36,835 nt of DNA from Bacillota bacterium (lineage in GTDB: Bacteria > Bacillota > Clostridia > Christensenellales > Aristaeellaceae): contig JAEWAH010000052.1 in assembly GCA_023391725.1 (NCBI GenBank), forward strand, positions 1-36,835, read 5' to 3'. A model generated the notes under the pieces. That model did not search any database, was not told the DNA's origin, and worked only from the letters and a program-made list of their open reading frames with translations. Below are positions 30,687-36,835 of this stretch, one piece after another (position 1 is the stretch's first letter; each line of letters opens with the position of its first letter). Both the position numbers and the translations under genes were made by a program.

Positions 30687-30793
30687 AACCACCCCGGCGC
30701 TGCGCGCCGCCCCTCCAGGGGAGGGGAATGGGACGCGACGCCAGAAAACAATTCCCCTCCTGTGGAGGGGTGGCGCGCAGCGCCGGGGTGGTT
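30687..30793. repeat. R3 double unit: two 43-base half-units in inverted orientation
   Basis: The left arm (30687-30729) and right arm (30751-30793) are complementary at about 40 of 43 positions with a 21-base spacer. Each arm contains CCCCTCC..GGAGGGG and GGCGCGCAGCGCC hairpins. The same half-unit is in the R3 element at 23657-23779. Confidence 0.8.
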
Positions 30794-30850
30794 GACGGCA
30801 CGGCATCGCCATGATGGAGGAAACTTGCACTACTATATGTATAACTGCCC

Positions 30851-30888
30851 AAAAAGAAAAAGGACGCTCCGCGTCTCGCGAAAGAGCG
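30851..30888 (-). terminator. Terminator of dpaAB
   Basis: Minus strand: CGCTC (30888-30884), an inner CGCG-AGA-CGCG hairpin, GAGCG (30869-30865), then TCCTTTTTCTTTTT. It lies 22 bases after the dpaB stop. Confidence 0.8.
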
Positions 30889-30910
30889 CCCCCATTTATT
30901 GATACAGAAA

Positions 30911-31495
30911 TTATGCTTCCGCCATTAAAAGCATCGGCTGGATCTGCACCCCCGCCAACGCCGAGGCCACGGTCTGCGGGATCTTGTCAAAGTGCGCCAC
31001 CAAGGACCTGGGCTTATTGTAGGGATCGTCCTGGCCGTATGGCACGAAATAGATGTTCTCCACCGCAAGGAGTGTCCCGATATGGGCGGCGCTTAATGCC
31101 AGGCCGTCGTTGGTGGATACGGCGATGACCACCGGCCGGCCGTTGCGCAGGTGCGACTTGGCGCCCAGAAGCGCCGGGGTATCATACACACCAGCCGCCA
31201 GCTTGCCCAGAGAATTGCCTGTGGCCGGGGCCAATACATACACATCCAACGTCTTCTTGGGGCCGATGGGCTCCACCTCGTGCAGGGTGGTGAGGGGTTT
31301 TTTGCCCGTGATCTCTTCCACCCTTTTATGGATCTCCTCCGGGGTAAAGAAGCGGTTCTCCTCCCGCCCGGCGTTGTAGGACAGGATGGGGGTCACGTCG
31401 TACCCCCGCTTTACCAGTTCCTCCATTTGTTCAAACACCGCTTTGAAGGTGCAGAACGAGCCCGTCAGGGCAAAGCCCACGCGGGTGCTGTTCAC
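30911..31495 (-). CDS. dpaB: Dipicolinate synthase subunit B
   Basis: With DpaA this flavoprotein-fold subunit makes dipicolinic acid, the calcium-chelating acid of the spore core, from dihydroxy-tetrahydrodipicolinate in the mother cell. The 194 residues match SpoVFB: GFALTGSFCTF near the start, PTGNSLGKLA-like APATGNSLGKLAAGVYDTPAL near 90-110, and KNIYFVPYGQDDP-like ENIYFVPYGQDDPYNKPRS near 148-165. I chose GTG 31495 because AAGGAG (31510-31505) lies 8 bases upstream; GTG 31504 sits on that site. One base separates it from the dpaA stop. Confidence 0.95.
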   Translation of the reverse strand: MNSTRVGFALTGSFCTFKAVFEQMEELVKRGYDVTPILSYNAGREENRFFTPEEIHKRVEEITGKKPLTTLHEVEPIGPKKTLDVYVLAPATGNSLGKLAAGVYDTPALLGAKSHLRNGRPVVIAVSTNDGLALSAAHIGTLLAVENIYFVPYGQDDPYNKPRSLVAHFDKIPQTVASALAGVQIQPMLLMAEA

Positions 31496-31496
31496 T

Positions 31497-32324
31497 TTAA
31501 TCACTCCTTGTATGCGAAAGAAAATAATCCAGAAGGATCCGGGCCGCGGTCAAGGGCGCATACCTGCCGGGGATGCCGCCCTCACGCCAGGCGGTAATCC
31601 CGTGATGAGCCGCGGCATTCAAATCGATGCCGAAGGGGGCGCTGGCAAGATCCATGGCGAACGCGTGGGAGGGAAGCGCGGCCATGACCTCTTCTCCCGC
31701 TACGGGCGAGGGGGCGGTATTGAACAGGATATCGGTTTCCCAGACGGCTTTGGGCAGTTCTTCCATGAGGATGGTCCGCGCGCCCAGGGCGGCGACAGCA
31801 GCCAGCTTTTCCGGGTTGCGGCCGGCCACGGTCACATGCGCGCCCAGGCCCAGGAGCATTTTTGCAAGCTCCCTGCCGATGCGCCCCGGGCCGAGAATCA
31901 TACAGTGGCTTCCGCAGATGGTATAGTCAGCCTTTTGCATAGCGGCGTAGATAGCGCCTTCCGCCGAGGGCATGGCATTTTGCTCCTCAAAATCAGGGTC
32001 GGAGCTTGGCAGCAGCAAATGCCATTCCTTCTGCTTTGCGGCCAGTGAAAGCTCTTCATCCAGCTTCCCGGCCATGACGGTAGTCCCCGGTCCGATCAGG
32101 CCCGCCACCCGGGATACGGTGATGGGCGTCCTGGCCCATGGCGCGGGGATGTACCCATCCTGCCCGGCCCGGGGAAAGGGCAGGATCACCACTTGGGCCT
32201 TTACAAGCGCTTCGGGATCGTCCTCGCCCCCCTGGCCCCATGTATCGGTTTCAAACCCCTGCTCCCGAAATAGCCGCGCCAGCAGGCGCAGCCGCTCGTC
32301 GCCGCCCACCACGCATACCCTCAT
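31497..32324 (-). CDS. dpaA: Dipicolinate synthase subunit A
   Basis: The oxidoreductase-like subunit of dipicolinate synthase (SpoVFA). The 275 residues show an N-terminal domain (VCVVGGDERLRLLARLF, then VVILPFP) and a C-terminal Rossmann domain with CMILGPGRIGRELAKMLLGLGAHVTVAGRNPEKL near 140-172. NADP-binding is inferred from that motif. Start ATG 32324 has GGAGG 8 bases upstream. It is the first gene of the dpaAB operon; a sigma-K type promoter lies 31 bases before it, matching mother-cell expression late in sporulation. Confidence 0.95.
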   Translation of the reverse strand: MRVCVVGGDERLRLLARLFREQGFETDTWGQGGEDDPEALVKAQVVILPFPRAGQDGYIPAPWARTPITVSRVAGLIGPGTTVMAGKLDEELSLAAKQKEWHLLLPSSDPDFEEQNAMPSAEGAIYAAMQKADYTICGSHCMILGPGRIGRELAKMLLGLGAHVTVAGRNPEKLAAVAALGARTILMEELPKAVWETDILFNTAPSPVAGEEVMAALPSHAFAMDLASAPFGIDLNAAAHHGITAWREGGIPGRYAPLTAARILLDYFLSHTRSD

Positions 32325-32354
32325 CCTGTTTTCCTCCCTCCCGCACCGCTGGTG

Positions 32355-32383
32355 TATTCTATGTACGGAAAAGGGCGTATGTG
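32355..32383 (-). promoter_or_regulatory. Sigma-K type promoter of dpaAB
   Basis: Minus strand: CACA (32383-32380), 16 bases, CATAGAATA (32363-32355). The sigma-K consensus is mACm, 16-17 bases, CATAnnnTA; every defined position matches. No sigma-A boxes at this place. Confidence 0.8.
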
Positions 32384-32390
32384 AAAGAGG

Positions 32391-32424
32391 CGGGGAGAGC
32401 CTTTTTGAAAAAAAGCCCTCCCCG
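32391..32424 (-). terminator. Hairpin between the Nudix gene and dpaAB
   Basis: CGGGGAG/CTCCCCG stem with an inner GCCTTTTT/AAAAAAGGC-like stem. It lies 14 bases after the Nudix stop and ends 7 bases before the sigma-K -35 element. On the plus strand a T7 run follows, so it would terminate better in that direction. Similar to 4881-4920. Confidence 0.55.
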
Positions 32425-32438
32425 AAATCCTTTTTTTA

Positions 32439-32849
32439 CTATTCCTCTAAAATGCCGCTCATCTTCACTTGCTCGATCATATGCCCGATATTCCCCTCGC
32501 CCGCATACAGGGTCATATCATAAAAGTCATGCTCAAAATCGGACCAGTACAACTCGTTTTCCTCCCCCGATACCTGCATATCGCGGTTCAACCTGCCGGC
32601 GTACACTTCCACATAGCAGCCTTGAAAATAGTATGTAAAATCCATCACGTGGTGAAGGGTGATATGCTCTTTGGTAATGCTGGTCTCCTCCCACAGCTCC
32701 CTGTAGGCCGCGTCGATGCCCTGCTCCCCGCTCTCGATCTTTCCGCCCACCAGATTGCTCAAGCCCTTATATGGATCTTTCCGGCGCTTGCACATCAGCA
32801 AACGGCTCGTGTCCTGGCTGTAGACCATGATGATATTATACCCCTGCAT
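32439..32849 (-). CDS. Nudix hydrolase
   Basis: The 136 residues contain a complete Nudix box GGKIESGEQGIDAAYRELWE followed by ETSI (about 37-60), which coordinates magnesium and cleaves nucleoside diphosphate linkages. The pattern NIIMVYSQDTSRLLMCKRRKDPYKGLSNLVGGKIE is that of MutT-like or 8-oxo-dGTP diphosphatase subfamilies, but substrate cannot be assigned. The start at 32849 has AAGGAGG 6 bases upstream. The gene is alone, upstream of dpaA on the same strand but separated by a hairpin. Confidence 0.9.
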   Translation of the reverse strand: MQGYNIIMVYSQDTSRLLMCKRRKDPYKGLSNLVGGKIESGEQGIDAAYRELWEETSITKEHITLHHVMDFTYYFQGCYVEVYAGRLNRDMQVSGEENELYWSDFEHDFYDMTLYAGEGNIGHMIEQVKMSGILEE

Positions 32850-33035
32850 ACTGCCCCTCCTTTGTATACAGACCACCATTCGCCCCAAATCCTAAAACCC
32901 TCGTAAGCAGCTGATATCATGGCATCTCCCAGACCCGAAGCGGCAATTGGAAATATACGGTAGACATTAAAGATGAAATGATATACAGTATGCATAGAAT
33001 TAAATTTGACCGAACAAAAAGAAAGAGGTGATATC

Positions 33036-33854
33036 ATGCAAACAAACTCCACCCTGCGCAAGCGGTCTTTCCATCTGTATTGGAAAAACCGGGAGGTGTT
33101 ATGGCCTGCTTTTCTCTTGTTCGCTTTGACCAGCGTTGTATGGTTCGTGATACAAACCTACCTGATACAAGGTAATCTGTTGAAGGACACGTTGAATTTC
33201 GTGTATCAATTGGCGCTGACTCCCATCACGCTGGGCCTGTATCACATGCTGCTGCACCTTGTGAGGGGTGGCGAGATCAGCCTGCCCATGCTCTTTACTT
33301 TTGTTAGGCGCCCTCAAAGGCTGCGCAAGTTATGTGCAGCCTGCCTGTTTATTCAGCTTCCTGTCCTTATTATAAGCCTTCTGACCCTCTCCTTGGACAT
33401 CGTCGATAGAGAGATTATTCAAACGGACCAGGCGACTGCATTATCCGGCGGGATAGTTGCAGCAGGGTTGGTGATCACCTGGCTATCGCTCCGACTCTTC
33501 TTGTTCCCTTACTTGTTTTTGTCGGATCCTAAAGAGACGATTATTACATTGGTGAAATCGTCCTTTCAAACGATGAAGGGACGGGTGAGGCGCCTGATTT
33601 GGTTTGGCATAACGGTATACTGGTGGTCCATTCTCTTGCTTGCAGCCTTTATGGCGCTATCTTCAGCGCTATTTTCCCCCATGAACCTGCTTAAGGCGGA
33701 AAATGCAGCAACCCCCGAGCGCCTGCTTTATCAGCTGGGTTTATCCTTGGTCATGGCCTTGCTGAATCCGTACTTGTATCTTGCCTTGGCGGGTTTCGCC
33801 AATGAGCAAATGAAATCCGCGCAATCCTTAAAAAAGCAAAGCGAAAAGGCCTGA
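33036..33854 (+). CDS. Six-helix membrane protein (possibly DUF975-like)
   Basis: The product has 272 residues and six predicted membrane helices (about 19-43, 52-76, 98-123, 135-163, 189-214, 232-256) with short charged loops and a basic C-terminal tail (KKQSEKA). I recall DUF975-family proteins with a similar layout, but no signature is decisive, so function is unknown. Start ATG 33036 is preceded by GAGGTG 5 bases upstream; a frame to 33006 lacks a site. Base usage is A/T-richer than in the neighbours. It converges with the secreted gene at 33932 on a shared terminator. Confidence 0.72.
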   Translation: MQTNSTLRKRSFHLYWKNREVLWPAFLLFALTSVVWFVIQTYLIQGNLLKDTLNFVYQLALTPITLGLYHMLLHLVRGGEISLPMLFTFVRRPQRLRKLCAACLFIQLPVLIISLLTLSLDIVDREIIQTDQATALSGGIVAAGLVITWLSLRLFLFPYLFLSDPKETIITLVKSSFQTMKGRVRRLIWFGITVYWWSILLLAAFMALSSALFSPMNLLKAENAATPERLLYQLGLSLVMALLNPYLYLALAGFANEQMKSAQSLKKQSEKA

Positions 33855-33883
33855 AGTCAAAAAACTGATGCCACTATTGCGCG

Positions 33884-33917
33884 AAACGGGCCCCATCAAA
33901 GCGATGGGAGCCCGTTT
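33884..33917. terminator. Bidirectional terminator between convergent genes
   Basis: AAACGGGC and GCCCGTTT with inner CCCATC/GATGGG and a loop AAAGC. It lies 29 bases after the plus-strand stop and 14 after the minus-strand stop. A run of A or T flanks each foot. Confidence 0.8.
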
Positions 33918-33931
33918 AAAAGTCTATTTGA

Positions 33932-34624
33932 CTACTTCCCCACTTCCGCCATAGGCAAAGCGAACACCGCCCAATCCCCCAATGCGTATGGAACGGAGAG
34001 GACGATCATCAATTCATCCCCCTCGCCTAGGAAGAAGAAGGACTGGCTAAGGCTTGGGTCCTGGCCGTATTGATAGCCTTCGTTGACAAGCATGCTTTCG
34101 ATGGCGTCCGCGCCAAGACCCGCCACATAGTCAGCCTGGGCGGTAAACACGGCTTCCTCCGCGGCATCCAGAGCGGGTTGCAGGTTTTCCCGCAGGGAGA
34201 GAAACTGAGCAATCTTCTGAATATCCGCAAGATCGTTTAAGGTCAATCTCGTGGCCTGCTTCACATCATACACCGCGGTATAGTACATTCGCTGGGGATG
34301 CGCCGCGCCGGGGGCGACTGCCAGCAGATCATAGGCCAAGGATAGGATATCCCCTTCCTGCCAGATGGCCACCAGCCCGCCCTCCGCGGTTTTGCCCTCT
34401 TCCCAGGACGAGAAGGGAGCCAGGGCATCCGTCTCGATCATACCGTTGATGGTCTCGCTTTGTGCATCATCCCCAAGGTCCACCACGGGATAGGTGAAAT
34501 CAACCCCTGTGATATACGCATCGGCCATATCAAAATCAAGGCCCGGCGCCTCCTGGCTGGCAGTCGCCGCTCCCAGGGGTAACGCCAGGCAGCAAGCAAT
34601 AAAACACGCGATAAGTTTCTTCAT
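33932..34624 (-). CDS. Secreted protein, short RsiV/DUF3298-like
   Basis: The 230 residues start with a signal peptide (about 1-23, LIACFIACCLALPLGAATAS). The mature part has VYDVKQATRLTLNDLADIQKIAQFL and FFFLGEGDELMIVLSVPYALGDW, the pattern of the extracytoplasmic DUF3298 domain, as in the 29409-30572 gene. No anchor, no anti-sigma region. The start has AAGGA 8 bases upstream. It follows the glycosyltransferase by 33 bases, so the two are probably cotranscribed. Function unknown. Confidence 0.7.
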   Translation of the reverse strand: MKKLIACFIACCLALPLGAATASQEAPGLDFDMADAYITGVDFTYPVVDLGDDAQSETINGMIETDALAPFSSWEEGKTAEGGLVAIWQEGDILSLAYDLLAVAPGAAHPQRMYYTAVYDVKQATRLTLNDLADIQKIAQFLSLRENLQPALDAAEEAVFTAQADYVAGLGADAIESMLVNEGYQYGQDPSLSQSFFFLGEGDELMIVLSVPYALGDWAVFALPMAEVGK

Positions 34625-34657
34625 ACTTCTATTCCTTCAATTCCTCTTCGGCCGTTT

Positions 34658-35932
34658 TCAGCGTGCCAGGAGCTGTTCCTCGTCCAGCCAGCGCCGGACT
34701 TCTTCTTCAATAATATCCGCAGCGATCTGCGTGCCGTTTTCCTCCCGAAGGCGCATGCCCAATTCCCGGGCCGCCACGCAGTAAGACTTGGTGTGCGTAA
34801 GGTCGGTAAGCGCCTTTGTTAGCTTTTCAACGGTGAGGTTATCCCTTCGGATGGGCTTGGGGCCCAGACCCAGCGCCCGCACCCGCATGCCCCAGAAGGG
34901 TTGGTCGCCTCCAAAGGGAATGATCAGCGTGGGCCGGCCGGCCTTCAGACCAGCCGCCGTAGTCCCGGCACCGCCGTGGTGCACCACCGCCGCCACATGA
35001 TCAAACAGCCAGTCATGAGGCAGGTATTCCGCCACATACACCTTTTTGGAGGTACAGTTCACTTCTGCTCCGCCCCAGCCCTTGCTTAAAACAGCCCGGA
35101 TACCGGATTGCTTCACCGCTTCCAGCACGATGGACAAAGTTTTGCCCATATCCCCGGAAACCATGGAACCAAAGCCGATGTACACGGGCTTTTCGCCATG
35201 GCTCAAAAAGGCCTCCAAATCGGGTGGCGGCGTGAACTCCGTCTTTTTATTTTCCATCCAGAACCCGGTCATATGGATGTGCTCGTTCCAGGAAAGGGGC
35301 CGGGACATGAGTAGCGGGCTCACGGCATACAGCACGGGGATCTGATGGCCGTTGACCATATAGTCGGGCTTGGGGCGGATCTTGCGTACGCGCATGCCCT
35401 GCTCTTTGCGCCAGCCGGTTAAGTACTTGCGCTCCAGGGAGTTGATGAGCAGATACCCCACCTTGTAGGTCATTTTATTCCATGCCTTGCCCGCCTTCAG
35501 CCCCGGCGCGGAAGAAATGGGCACCGCGTCGTTGTAGTCCATAGGATAATACTGGGTCTGGATGCAGGGCACGTGATTCTTTTCGGCTATGGAAAACACA
35601 GAGGAGCCAAAAAAGGTGCAGATGATGGCCTCTGCATCGTTGCAGGCCGTCTGCAAATTCTGAAGAAGGGGCCCCGCCACGTCCCGGATTGCGTTTTGTA
35701 CCTGCTGAAGGTAGGTGATGCCCGTGGTGCCGGGCTTCATGATGCTGGCCATGAACTTCACCACATCCCCCGCCAGGGGATAAAAGCCCAGACCCGCATC
35801 TGTGACCATCTTTTCAAAAGGCGAAAAAGAGGCGATGGTGATCTGATGCCCACGCCTTTTTAGTTCCTGACCCAAAATTACATAAGGGCGCACATCGCCC
35901 GTTGAACCAATGCTGATCATGGTAAAACGCAT
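34658..35932 (-). CDS. UDP-glycosyltransferase (GT1, sterol/macrolide type)
   Basis: The 424 residues show the GT-B fold: N-terminal acceptor domain opening MISIGSTGDVRPYVILG with RRGHQITIASFSPFE, and C-terminal nucleotide-sugar domain with KPVYIGFGSM near 245, HHGGAGTTAAGLKAGRPTLI near 320 and FGGDQPFWGMRV near 341. The GDQPFWG segment is typical of the sterol/lipid glucosyltransferase (UGT80-like) and antibiotic glycosyltransferase branch; the acceptor in this organism is not known. Start ATG 35932 has AGGAGG 6 bases upstream. It is the promoter-proximal gene of a two-gene unit with the secreted protein at 33932. Confidence 0.9.
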   Translation of the reverse strand: MRFTMISIGSTGDVRPYVILGQELKRRGHQITIASFSPFEKMVTDAGLGFYPLAGDVVKFMASIMKPGTTGITYLQQVQNAIRDVAGPLLQNLQTACNDAEAIICTFFGSSVFSIAEKNHVPCIQTQYYPMDYNDAVPISSAPGLKAGKAWNKMTYKVGYLLINSLERKYLTGWRKEQGMRVRKIRPKPDYMVNGHQIPVLYAVSPLLMSRPLSWNEHIHMTGFWMENKKTEFTPPPDLEAFLSHGEKPVYIGFGSMVSGDMGKTLSIVLEAVKQSGIRAVLSKGWGGAEVNCTSKKVYVAEYLPHDWLFDHVAAVVHHGGAGTTAAGLKAGRPTLIIPFGGDQPFWGMRVRALGLGPKPIRRDNLTVEKLTKALTDLTHTKSYCVAARELGMRLREENGTQIAADIIEEEVRRWLDEEQLLAR

Positions 35933-35999
35933 GATGTACCTCCTCTCGGCTTAGCTTCACTTCACTGATTTCATTTTCCCGGGCTGAAAATCTTTTCCC

Positions 36000-36028
36000 A
36001 GTATACTTCATGCCGCGAAGGATTGCAA
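36000..36028 (-). promoter_or_regulatory. Sigma-A promoter of the glycosyltransferase unit
   Basis: Minus strand: TTGCAA (36028-36023), 17 bases, TATACT (36005-36000), about 67 bases upstream of the start codon. Confidence 0.65.
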
Positions 36029-36227
36029 CCATCCGCCATCTTACTCAGTCTGCCCATTTCATACGGTCTGAAAACCTCCTATTTGAATTGCTGTCATCAT
36101 GCGGGGTCGGCGCATATATAGAAAATAGGGGCTGTTCTCGGCCGGGCGGCTCTGCCGCCGGGGATAGCTCCAGTCTCATCGGTGCCTGATCTTTGCACTA
36201 TCGCAAATGAAAAAGGAGAGAACCTTC

Positions 36228-36791
36228 ATGTATTGGAACGGAAATCCCTGCGGATGTCAGCGCAAGCAAGAGGAAGAAAAAAAAGAATGCCACCGGGATA
36301 ACGGCTGGTATGCCATGATGGATAGACCGGAGGAAGAGAAAAAGGAATGCTGCCGGAAGCCTTGCTGCTGCCCCAAGAAGGAAGAACACGAAAAGGAATG
36401 CGACCGGAAGCCTCACTGCTGCCCCAAGAAGGAAGAACACGAAAAGGAATGCGAGCATGAACACAAGTGTCCTCCCAAGGAGCAGACCCATAATCACGAG
36501 GTGCAGGGCAGCGTAATGCTTCCCGCGCCGCCGGAAGAGCCGCATAACCACCGCTTTGCCACCGTGTCCGGGGAAGCCATCTTTGTCGGCAACAACGACC
36601 ATGTCCACGAAGTCTGCTTCGACACCGACTTTTATGAGAACCACTACCACGAATTCGAGGGTCGGACCAGCGGTGCCGTCTGGGTAGGCGACAGGCACGT
36701 CCACTATTTGAAATCCGTGACCGAGGTTAGTGACGGACACGTGCATGAATTCCGGGTGGCCACGCTGATCGACAATCCTATTGGAGAATAA
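36228..36791 (+). CDS. ymaF: YmaF-family protein with Cys/His-rich N-terminal repeats
   Basis: The 187 residues fall in two parts. The C-terminal 100 residues are the YmaF domain, rich in paired histidines (HNHEVQGSVMLP, EEPHNHRFATVSGEA, DHVHEVCFDTDFYENHYHEF, VGDRHVHYLKSVTEVSDGH, VHEFRVATLIDNPIG). The N-terminal 85 residues are almost wholly Cys, His, Lys and Glu, with 17-residue tandem units CCPKKEEHEKECDRKPH. YmaF proteins occur in spore formers and I associate them with the spore surface or metal binding, but function is not established. Start ATG 36228 has AAAGGAG 8 bases upstream. No sporulation promoter was certain; a CATATATAG near 36111 is only suggestive. Confidence 0.85.
   Translation: MYWNGNPCGCQRKQEEEKKECHRDNGWYAMMDRPEEEKKECCRKPCCCPKKEEHEKECDRKPHCCPKKEEHEKECEHEHKCPPKEQTHNHEVQGSVMLPAPPEEPHNHRFATVSGEAIFVGNNDHVHEVCFDTDFYENHYHEFEGRTSGAVWVGDRHVHYLKSVTEVSDGHVHEFRVATLIDNPIGE
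36366..36454 (+). repeat. 51-bp tandem repeat inside the YmaF gene
   Basis: The phrase TGCTGCCCCAAGAAGGAAGA recurs exactly 51 bases later and both copies continue identically through CACGAAAAGGAATGCGA. It encodes CCPKKEEHEKEC twice. A more distant partial unit (EEEKKECCRKPC) precedes it. Confidence 0.85.
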
Positions 36792-36802
36792 CAGTGCCCC
36801 TT

Positions 36803-36823
36803 CCGGAGCTATATCCTCTCCGG
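36803..36823 (+). terminator. Weak hairpin after ymaF
   Basis: CCGGAG/CTCCGG with a 9-base loop, 11 bases past the stop; the window ends before any T run could be seen. Confidence 0.35.
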
Positions 36824-36835
36824 GAGCGCCCCCCC

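Larger units (their letters stand above)
30573..30910. other. 338-base gap between dpaB and the RsiV-like gene
   Basis: It contains the promoter of the RsiV-like gene (30599-30627), the R3 double unit (30687-30793) and the dpaB terminator (30851-30888). Nothing protein-coding is supported. Confidence 0.7.

Noticed and set aside
30661..30805. CRISPR-like repeat array
   Set aside because: The repeats are inverted rather than direct, only two per locus, spacers are not regular, and no cas genes are near.
36100..36125. Sigma-E/K promoter before ymaF
   Set aside because: CATATATAG is near the consensus but the -35 region does not match convincingly.

Overview
The window looks like ordinary chromosome from a GC-rich, endospore-forming member of the Clostridia (Bacillota). 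Evidence: dipicolinate synthase dpaAB behind a sigma-K-type promoter, a BofA-family gene, a sporulation-compatible FtsK/SpoIIIE translocase, a YmaF-family protein, type III glutamine synthetase, a CggR-type glycolytic regulator, the Asp23/AmaP/DUF2273 - nusB - folD - xseAB - ispA string and a T-box leader. Shine-Dalgarno sequences are strong (AGGAGG-like), sigma-A promoters are clear, and GTG/TTG starts are common. I cannot fix the genus; a Christensenellales/Oscillospirales-like gut lineage is a guess. I see no phage, integrase, transposase, plasmid, CRISPR, tRNA or rRNA genes.

Layout. 1-4450: the 3' end of a type III glutamine synthetase (+), a large secreted SH3/peptidoglycan-binding protein (-), a zinc-ribbon membrane protein (-) and a 57-residue conserved-looking protein (+). 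4450-10200: a glycolytic string on the minus strand, cggR-pgk-tpiA-gpmI, lacking gap and eno. 10369-10626: bofA (+), divergent from cggR. 10904-21469: a long minus-strand series reading asp23-amaP-DUF2273-nusB-tsaD-like-folD-xseA-xseB-ispA-DUF212-DUF6106-nifS-thiI, with many 4-nt or start/stop overlaps. 21797-26657: a T-box-controlled operon with a frameshifted S51 peptidase/GNAT fusion, hisS and aspS. 26730-30627: a secreted RsiV-like protein followed by ftsK. 30911-32383: dpaA-dpaB. 32439-36835: a Nudix hydrolase, a six-helix membrane protein, a glycosyltransferase with a secreted protein behind it, and a Cys/His-rich YmaF protein.

How the genes work together. cggR-pgk-tpiA-gpmI gives lower-glycolysis enzymes under a sugar-phosphate sensor. 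nifS supplies sulfur for ThiI-dependent tRNA thiolation. The hisS-aspS unit is probably sensed through uncharged tRNA(Asp), possibly also tRNA(His). dpaAB makes spore dipicolinate in the mother cell, and BofA regulates pro-sigma-K processing, so the sigma-K theme appears at two loci.

The most unusual material is intergenic. At least four families of short structured repeats (called R1-R4 here) sit in the gaps. R2 is a tandem-hairpin repeat whose stems differ between copies by compensatory changes and which occupies every gap inside the glycolytic string. One R2 copy is split by an R1 copy. The other points of note are the frameshift exactly at the catalytic serine of the peptidase/GNAT fusion and a T-box specifier that reads GAC and CAC in overlapping frames. 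All of this was read by eye; no database search was run.
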